Of a stretch of 25,688 nt of DNA, positions 20,756-25,688 are shown in pieces (the stretch's first letter is position 1; each line of letters opens with the position of its first letter). The translations under genes were made by a program, and so were the position numbers. The notes under the pieces are model-generated. The model saw only the letters and a list, made by a program, of their open reading frames with translations, was not told the DNA's origin and did not search any database. Origin of the DNA: Bacteroidales bacterium UBA1182 (lineage in GTDB: Bacteria > Bacteroidota > Bacteroidia > Bacteroidales > Bacteroidaceae); NCBI GenBank assembly GCA_002310015.1, contig DBYQ01000072.1:1-25688 (forward strand), read 5' to 3'.

Positions 20756-22105
20756 ATGGGAGAATCTAAGAGAGGGAATCTGCTTAGGCAGGAGGATTGG
20801 CTTGCTGTGTGGATAGGTTTTATTGTTATTGCAGTGGGTTGCGTGGCGGTCCTTACCGGTTGGTTTGATTTTTCAGCTATGAAGTTCAGCACATGGTCAT
20901 GGGGTGAGGAAGAGGCTGTCAAGGCTGTTGCCCTGGGCACACAGTTGGGACAATGGGCTTTCTGGCGCAAGCTTATCGTTACGGTGCTGGTTCTCGGTAC
21001 GCTTTTCACCGTTGGCATCAAACTGCAGGGCGAGAAGGTGAGCAGATACATTCCCGCATTCCTGGTTCTCTTTATCATAGCCATCGTGGTACGTCTGGTA
21101 AGTGCGGAGTTCACCCTTAACAGATATCTGGAGTGGGCTTTCTGGGCACTGCTCATCGGACTGCTCATCTCAAATACTGTAGGCACTCCGGAGTGGCTCA
21201 AGCCTGCCATCAGGACAGAGTATTACATCAAGACAGGTCTTGTAATCATGGGATTCTCAGTGCTGTTCAGCAACATAGCCAAGTTCGGCCTGTACGGTCT
21301 GGGTATTGCGTGGATAGTTACGCCAATCGTGATAATATTCATGTGGTGGCTGGGCACCAAGGTTCTCAAGATTGACAATAAACCGTTGGTAATCACAATG
21401 GCATCGGCCACATCAGTCTGCGGTACAAGTGCCGCCATTGCAACAGGTGCAGCAGCAAGAGCCAAGAAGGAAGACCTTTCACTGGCCATCTCAATCTCAA
21501 TCATATTCACCATACTTATGATGGTGTTTGAGCCGATGATAATCCGTGCCTGTGGCATGAATGAGCTTATGGGCGGTGCGCTGATAGGCGGTACGGTTGA
21601 TTCAACCGGCGCTGTGGTGCTGGCCGGGAATGCTCTTGGCGCAGAGGCTGAGCAGGCCGCCGTTCTGGTCAAGTCAATCCAGAACATACTGATAGGCTTC
21701 ATTGCATTCTTTGTGGCTATATTCTTTGCAACAAGGGTGGACCGCACTGCCGGCAAGAGTGTTGGTGCAGGTGAGATTTGGAACCGTTTCCCCAAGTTCA
21801 TCATAGGTTTCTTTGTGGCATCACTTGTGGCATCATTCATAATCCAGCCTCTGGCAGGCGGAGCTCAGGTCAAGGCCATAAACGGCGTGCTTGACCAGTA
21901 TAAGAACTGGGCGTTTGTGCTTGCATTCACCAGCATCGGCCTGGATACCAACTTCAAGCAGTTGGCTAAGCAGATGCAGGGTGGCAAGGTGCTGTGGCTC
22001 TATCTGATAGGCCAGCTGTTCAACATCGCGCTTACACTGCTTGCCGTATGGCTGCTGCTATCAGGCGTGCTTTTCAATGTGCCTGTGCTTGAAACCTTCA
22101 AATGA
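20756..22105 (+). CDS. YeiH/UPF0324-family putative sulfate exporter
   Basis: This 449-residue integral membrane protein has about 10-11 hydrophobic helices. The family-typical segments are present: ALLIGLLISNTVGTP, YYIKTGLVIMGFSVLFSNI, the ATSVCGTSAAIATGA signature, GGTVDSTGAVVLAG, and the late FTSIGLDTNFKQL motif. UPF0324 proteins (YeiH) are annotated as putative sulfate exporters, but direct evidence for the substrate is thin. The N-terminal part (about 1-110) is longer than in short family members. The start follows a -7 box at 20716, and the stop overlaps the next gene as ATGA. Confidence 0.85.
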   Translation: MGESKRGNLLRQEDWLAVWIGFIVIAVGCVAVLTGWFDFSAMKFSTWSWGEEEAVKAVALGTQLGQWAFWRKLIVTVLVLGTLFTVGIKLQGEKVSRYIPAFLVLFIIAIVVRLVSAEFTLNRYLEWAFWALLIGLLISNTVGTPEWLKPAIRTEYYIKTGLVIMGFSVLFSNIAKFGLYGLGIAWIVTPIVIIFMWWLGTKVLKIDNKPLVITMASATSVCGTSAAIATGAAARAKKEDLSLAISISIIFTILMMVFEPMIIRACGMNELMGGALIGGTVDSTGAVVLAGNALGAEAEQAAVLVKSIQNILIGFIAFFVAIFFATRVDRTAGKSVGAGEIWNRFPKFIIGFFVASLVASFIIQPLAGGAQVKAINGVLDQYKNWAFVLAFTSIGLDTNFKQLAKQMQGGKVLWLYLIGQLFNIALTLLAVWLLLSGVLFNVPVLETFK

Positions 22106-22389
22106 TAACGGCAAAAGGCAAAATATTAAGGGTGGTTACAATCATTACGGTTGTAATCACCCTTGTTTTGGTCCTCTACATAATCCTTAATCATAAGGGG
22201 CTGGTTCCGGAGTATGATTTTGGCGCCGGAGCCTACTATTATGCCGATATCCCTACAGAGCAGTATCAGGAGATAGATCCTGACGGCGCATACCGGACTA
22301 CAGTTCCCCAATGGATATTTTATGTGCTGTTCCTGGGGTGGGGATGGCTTATGTGGCGCCTCTGGTGCCGAATCTCACGTAAGGATTAG
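22102..22389 (+). CDS. Small two-helix membrane protein coupled to the YeiH-like transporter
   Basis: This 95-residue protein has hydrophobic segments at about 9-28 and 70-87. Between them is a tyrosine- and acid-rich loop (DFGAGAYYYADIPTEQYQEID), predicted to lie outside the cytoplasm. I do not recognise a family. The ATG overlaps the stop of the transporter gene by 4 nt, so the two are almost certainly co-translated, and it may be a transporter accessory subunit. That role is inferred from context only. It converges on the patatin gene with 6 nt between stop codons and no terminator between them. Confidence 0.7.
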   Translation: MITAKGKILRVVTIITVVITLVLVLYIILNHKGLVPEYDFGAGAYYYADIPTEQYQEIDPDGAYRTTVPQWIFYVLFLGWGWLMWRLWCRISRKD

Positions 22390-22395
22390 GGCTGG

Positions 22396-24834
22396 TCAGA
22401 AATCAAAGCCTATTGAGGCGTACATGCTGAAGCCCGGATCCATATTGCACCACTGGGCTGCAATCCTGAGCGGACCTACTATAGTCTGGCGGGATATTTC
22501 CGCGCCATAAGCGCAGATGGGGTTAAATCTCATCATTCCCTTCAGGTCATTGCCGTCCTTGTATAATCCGGCGCGTGCTGTCAGATAATTCTTACCGTAA
22601 AAACGATAACGCAGATCCATCTGGGCTGTCGCGCTCACAGGCCAGCAAATGCGGTATCCTGAGGGGAATCCAAAGAATGGCATCTGGTTCTCAGCATATC
22701 TTTCGGCTAAAAAACCTCCAATTGAGGGGAAATGCTTGGGATTCATATAAGCCACATGGTCAACAGAGAACCACCCCATATAGATGCTGGGTAGCAGGGT
22801 GATACGATTACCTAATGACACTGCCGCTTCAAGGTTTGCTGATAGTACTCCGTATGATGTGATTGAACCGTTGTCTGCGGCAAGAACATCGTACGAACTG
22901 TATATGTACTGATCCATTAATGAATAGTATCCTTTAAAGACATATCGGCCTTTTATTGAGCCACGGACGCCCCATCGCGGGAAATATGAGTCATCAAAGG
23001 TGTTGAACCTGAAAACAGCAAAGGTTGACAGCCAGTAGCTTTTCCAGTCCCATTTGTTGCGGAACTCAAACTCACTCAGATAACGTTCGTACGGGTTCAT
23101 CTCAGCTGTTAGTCCTACTCTGAAAGATCCGTATGTCATTCTGGAATCCTCAAAGAATAGATCATACTTTGTGGAGAAAAGCTTTTCATTGGAATCAGAC
23201 ATGTATCCCATTGCCGTATTGATAAGCTTGGCTTCAGCGGATATACCTATGGATGGAAGTCCTATCCTGGATTTGATGGAACCTTCCAGTTTCAAGGAGG
23301 GGTCAACGCCCAATGCAAGGTCTATAGCCAGACGCGGCCCTGACAGCTGACGGGTGCCAAGACCAAGGTGTAACGCTGCTTCAACAGCCTCATCGGTGTC
23401 AGCTCTTAAACCAAGTGCAAAATCATTTATCTGACCTTTCTGGCAGTCAAATACCAGCGTGTATGGTTCAGCTTTTCCTTCCAGATGATATTCTACAGAT
23501 TCAAATGCGTTAGTACCGTAAATGCTGTGCAGCATCTTCTCTACAGTCTTTTTGTCATACAGTCCGTCCTCGGGGTAGGCGCTCTTGTGCAGGATATCGT
23601 CCTTTTCATCTTCACAGATACCGGTAAAAAGAACCTGGCTGACACGTACTTTTTGTTGTGCCAGGTTCACTGAAGGTGCCGGATGTGATACGGGAGGCTC
23701 TTCCTTACCTGATACCTTTGCGGCAATGCTCTCAAAAAACTCCTTGTGTTCCAGGGTGTTACGATAGCCTTGGTCAATTATGTCATCAACGCTTTTGTCA
23801 TCAAATGAAAGCATGGTATAACCGGGCAGTTCATGATGTACGTTAAGGTCAAGCATTTCCATTGAGGGGCCCATGGCTGTGGATGCCAGCAGGACGATTG
23901 TCTGCATCAGGAATGATGCCGGTGAGTTCAATTCATTCAGCTTGCGGTGTATGGTCATGTCTGAGCCGATGATTATGTCGGCGCCCATCTCACGGGCCAG
24001 GTCAACCGGGAAGTTGTTACGCATGCCGCCGTCCAGCAGAATGGCTCCATGATCACGTACGGCCCTGAAATAGAATGGGATGGCCATGGTGGAGCGCAAG
24101 GCTGTAGTAATGTTGCCGCTTGTCCAGTATTTGGGTGTCAGGGTATAAAGGTCAGTAGCAACGCACGAATAGGGAATGGGCAGGTCGGCAAAACTTATGC
24201 TGTCCTGGTAACCTACGCTCACAGAACTGAGCAGGTTGCGGACATTAAGCCCGTACAGAACACCGTCAGGCAATCCCAAGCCCATTCTGGAGATTGACTC
24301 CTGAAGCATCTCAGTTGAACTTATACCGGCTTCCTCTGCCATTATCTCTGCTACGCGTTCCAGTTCCTGACGCTGTGCCAGATCGGCGTTCTTATAATGG
24401 AAGGGGATGCGCATCAGGTAGTGCTCCTGGTATGTCTTCATGTTGTATGATACATACTCATCAGGCACATTGTCTGACATCATCACGGGCCAGTTTATAT
24501 CACGTACCAGTGAATCCAGCTGGTCATGCCTGTATCCCAATGCATACAGACCGCCTAACAGGCCTCCCATGCTGGTTCCGGTAACGACATCGACAGGTAT
24601 TCCCAACTCTTCAATGTACTTTATGACTCCCAGATGGGCCATTCCGCGTGCACCGCCGCCGGCCAGGACCAGGCCTACGGTGGGGCGGTATTGACGTATT
24701 GAATCCATTCTGGCACGGACCTTGGCAAATGATATGGAATCAGCCTTGGGGTCAGCGCTGGGAATGATCTGTGCCTGGGTAACTCCGGACAGTAACAACG
24801 CCATGATTATGGCAAAGCAGCGAAACTGTTTCAT
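22396..24834 (-). CDS. Patatin-like phospholipase with POTRA and outer-membrane barrel
   Basis: This 812-residue protein has a signal peptide (about 1-21). An N-terminal patatin domain (about 50-330) has the oxyanion GGGARG (59-64), nucleophile Ser88 in GTSMG, and the catalytic Asp of DGG (268-270). A POTRA-like segment follows (about 395-470, KVRVSQVLFTGI...), and then a C-terminal region rich in alternating aromatic beta strands ending in Phe (GFSMYASIGFDF), as in BamA/FhaC-type barrels. This is the PlpD-like (type Vd) plan, in which the lipase is carried by its own barrel in the outer membrane. Its substrates are probably membrane phospholipids. It is 6 nt downstream of the ZIP transporter gene. 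Confidence 0.9.
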   Translation of the reverse strand: MKQFRCFAIIMALLLSGVTQAQIIPSADPKADSISFAKVRARMDSIRQYRPTVGLVLAGGGARGMAHLGVIKYIEELGIPVDVVTGTSMGGLLGGLYALGYRHDQLDSLVRDINWPVMMSDNVPDEYVSYNMKTYQEHYLMRIPFHYKNADLAQRQELERVAEIMAEEAGISSTEMLQESISRMGLGLPDGVLYGLNVRNLLSSVSVGYQDSISFADLPIPYSCVATDLYTLTPKYWTSGNITTALRSTMAIPFYFRAVRDHGAILLDGGMRNNFPVDLAREMGADIIIGSDMTIHRKLNELNSPASFLMQTIVLLASTAMGPSMEMLDLNVHHELPGYTMLSFDDKSVDDIIDQGYRNTLEHKEFFESIAAKVSGKEEPPVSHPAPSVNLAQQKVRVSQVLFTGICEDEKDDILHKSAYPEDGLYDKKTVEKMLHSIYGTNAFESVEYHLEGKAEPYTLVFDCQKGQINDFALGLRADTDEAVEAALHLGLGTRQLSGPRLAIDLALGVDPSLKLEGSIKSRIGLPSIGISAEAKLINTAMGYMSDSNEKLFSTKYDLFFEDSRMTYGSFRVGLTAEMNPYERYLSEFEFRNKWDWKSYWLSTFAVFRFNTFDDSYFPRWGVRGSIKGRYVFKGYYSLMDQYIYSSYDVLAADNGSITSYGVLSANLEAAVSLGNRITLLPSIYMGWFSVDHVAYMNPKHFPSIGGFLAERYAENQMPFFGFPSGYRICWPVSATAQMDLRYRFYGKNYLTARAGLYKDGNDLKGMMRFNPICAYGAEISRQTIVGPLRIAAQWCNMDPGFSMYASIGFDF

Positions 24835-24840
24835 AAAATC

Positions 24841-25599
24841 TTATCCTAAAATAACGTCAAGCACCATCATAAGCGCAAAACCCAGCGCAAAACCTATGGT
24901 GCCTATGTTGGAGTGTTCACCTTCTGATGCCTCAGGAATAAGTTCCTCAACAACTACGTATAGCATTGCACCCGCTGCAAAAGCAAGCAGGTAGGGCATG
25001 GCCGGTGTCATTACAGAAGCAAGCAGAATTACCAATGCGCCTCCAATGGGCTCGACAATTCCGCTAAGTGCACCTACGCAGAATGATTTAAGACGGCTGT
25101 TGCCGGCTGCACGCAGGGGCATTGATATTATTGCACCCTCTGGAGCATTCTGGATAGCGATACCTATTGACAGGGCCAATGCACCTGCAGCAGTCATGCC
25201 TGCGCCGCCGTTCATTGCTCCGGCCAGCGCAACACCTACAGCCATACCCTCAGGGAAGTTGTGTATAGTGACAGCCAGAGCAAGCATGGTGGTCTTTGAC
25301 AGATGGCTCTTGGGGCCCTCCGGTCCTCCGGTTGCGTGCAGGTGAGGCGTAATATGGTCTATAAGCAGCAGGAATGCAAAACCGCCCAACAGTCCTATCG
25401 TAGCAGGTTTTATGCCGCCCATCTCCATTCCGGGAATAAGCAGTGACCAGACCGATGCCGCCACCATTACGCCCGATGCAAACCCAAGCAGTATTTTCTG
25501 CAGGCGTGCCGGCATCTCCTTGCGCATAAAGAACACGAACGCGGATCCTATGGCAGTTCCCAGAAACGGAATCAACAATCCAATCAATATTGCTTTCAT
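24841..25599 (-). CDS. ZIP-family divalent metal transporter
   Basis: This 252-residue protein of the bacterial ZupT/GufA type has eight predicted helices and imports zinc or related metals across the cytoplasmic membrane. The two core metal-site motifs are HNFPEG (113-118, helix 4) and QNAPEG (150-155, helix 5). A short His-containing loop, HITPHLH (82-88), lies between helices 3 and 4. In helix 5 a Gln-Asn-Ala-Pro-Glu motif replaces His-x-x-x-Glu, as in GufA-like members. It is the first gene of a two-gene operon with the patatin-barrel gene and has a perfect TATTTTTG box. Confidence 0.88.
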   Translation of the reverse strand: MKAILIGLLIPFLGTAIGSAFVFFMRKEMPARLQKILLGFASGVMVAASVWSLLIPGMEMGGIKPATIGLLGGFAFLLLIDHITPHLHATGGPEGPKSHLSKTTMLALAVTIHNFPEGMAVGVALAGAMNGGAGMTAAGALALSIGIAIQNAPEGAIISMPLRAAGNSRLKSFCVGALSGIVEPIGGALVILLASVMTPAMPYLLAFAAGAMLYVVVEELIPEASEGEHSNIGTIGFALGFALMMVLDVILG

Positions 25600-25618
25600 A
25601 TTGTCCTTTCTTCCAATG

Positions 25619-25626
25619 CAAAAATA
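25619..25626 (-). promoter_or_regulatory. Bacteroidales -7 box for the ZIP-patatin operon (TATTTTTG)
   Basis: This is a perfect TAnnTTTG on the minus strand, with the predicted start about 16 nt upstream of ATG 25599. The remaining bases to the window end (25627-25688) show no supportable gene; one minus-strand frame is open from the edge to a stop near 25656 and could be the tail of another gene. Confidence 0.55.
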
Positions 25627-25688
25627 CTCAAATTACTCCAATCTGCAGATACCCATTATTGGTGATTGCTTAGATATCGGGCCACTAT

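Noticed and set aside
1..25688. CRISPR arrays, tRNA or rRNA genes, prophage or integron parts
   Set aside because: Scanning found no regularly spaced repeats, no TPsiC-like GTTCRANNC cloverleaf, and no integrase or transposase frames.

Overview
The window looks like chromosomal DNA from a member of the Bacteroidales (Bacteroidota), of gut Bacteroides/Prevotella/Muribaculaceae type. I base this on three things. Most start codons lack a Shine-Dalgarno sequence, and many are preceded at 15-40 nt by a TAnnTTTG-type -7 box, the promoter signature of this group. The gene content fits: DUF4369 and TlpA-type lipoproteins, a GH43 enzyme with a discoidin domain, a DUF4199/glycosyltransferase pair, and a remnant carrying the YVDLGLSVKWAT motif. 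The Rfam-type small SRP RNA is also of the expected kind. No species call is possible from sequence alone.

Layout. 1-126 is intergenic and ends in a hairpin. dnaX (-) is divergent from a small FtsB/DivIC-like gene plus a membrane protein (+). A DUF4369 lipoprotein (+) then converges on a three-gene minus-strand operon: polyprenol-phosphate mannosyltransferase-like, dihydroorotase, acylglycerophosphate acyltransferase. Divergent from that operon is mfd (+), the transcription-repair coupling factor. A solitary P-loop ATPase gene follows. It sits between two near-identical hairpins and behind tandem and inverted repeats. Next come a large thioredoxin-fold lipoprotein, a decayed pseudogene fragment, a secreted GH43 glycosidase and rubrerythrin (all +). 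An intergenic stretch dense in hairpins (15340-15580) separates these from a minus-strand block: acyl-CoA synthetase, then the operon DUF4199 - GT2 - mntP - apbE. The SRP RNA gene with its own terminator (20543-20689) precedes a YeiH-type transporter and a small membrane protein (+). These converge on a minus-strand pair, a ZIP metal transporter followed by a patatin/beta-barrel outer-membrane protein.

How the genes relate. Most of the window is core housekeeping: replication, division, repair coupling, pyrimidine synthesis, phospholipid synthesis, protein targeting, flavinylation and metal balance. Tight spacing and ATGA overlaps (pyrC/plsC, mntP/apbE, yeiH-like/small protein) indicate operons. 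The accessory part is 9927-13300. It holds the ATPase with its flanking repeats, the lipoprotein and the pseudogene.

No mobile element with its own transposase, CRISPR array, tRNA or rRNA was seen. The most distinctive non-coding signal is a family of short hairpins with a GGGAC core that abut stop codons (dnaX, mfd, ATPase). They look like REP-type elements doubling as terminators. I found no clear evidence for a wholly new multi-gene system; the repeat-bracketed ATPase is the best candidate for a second look.
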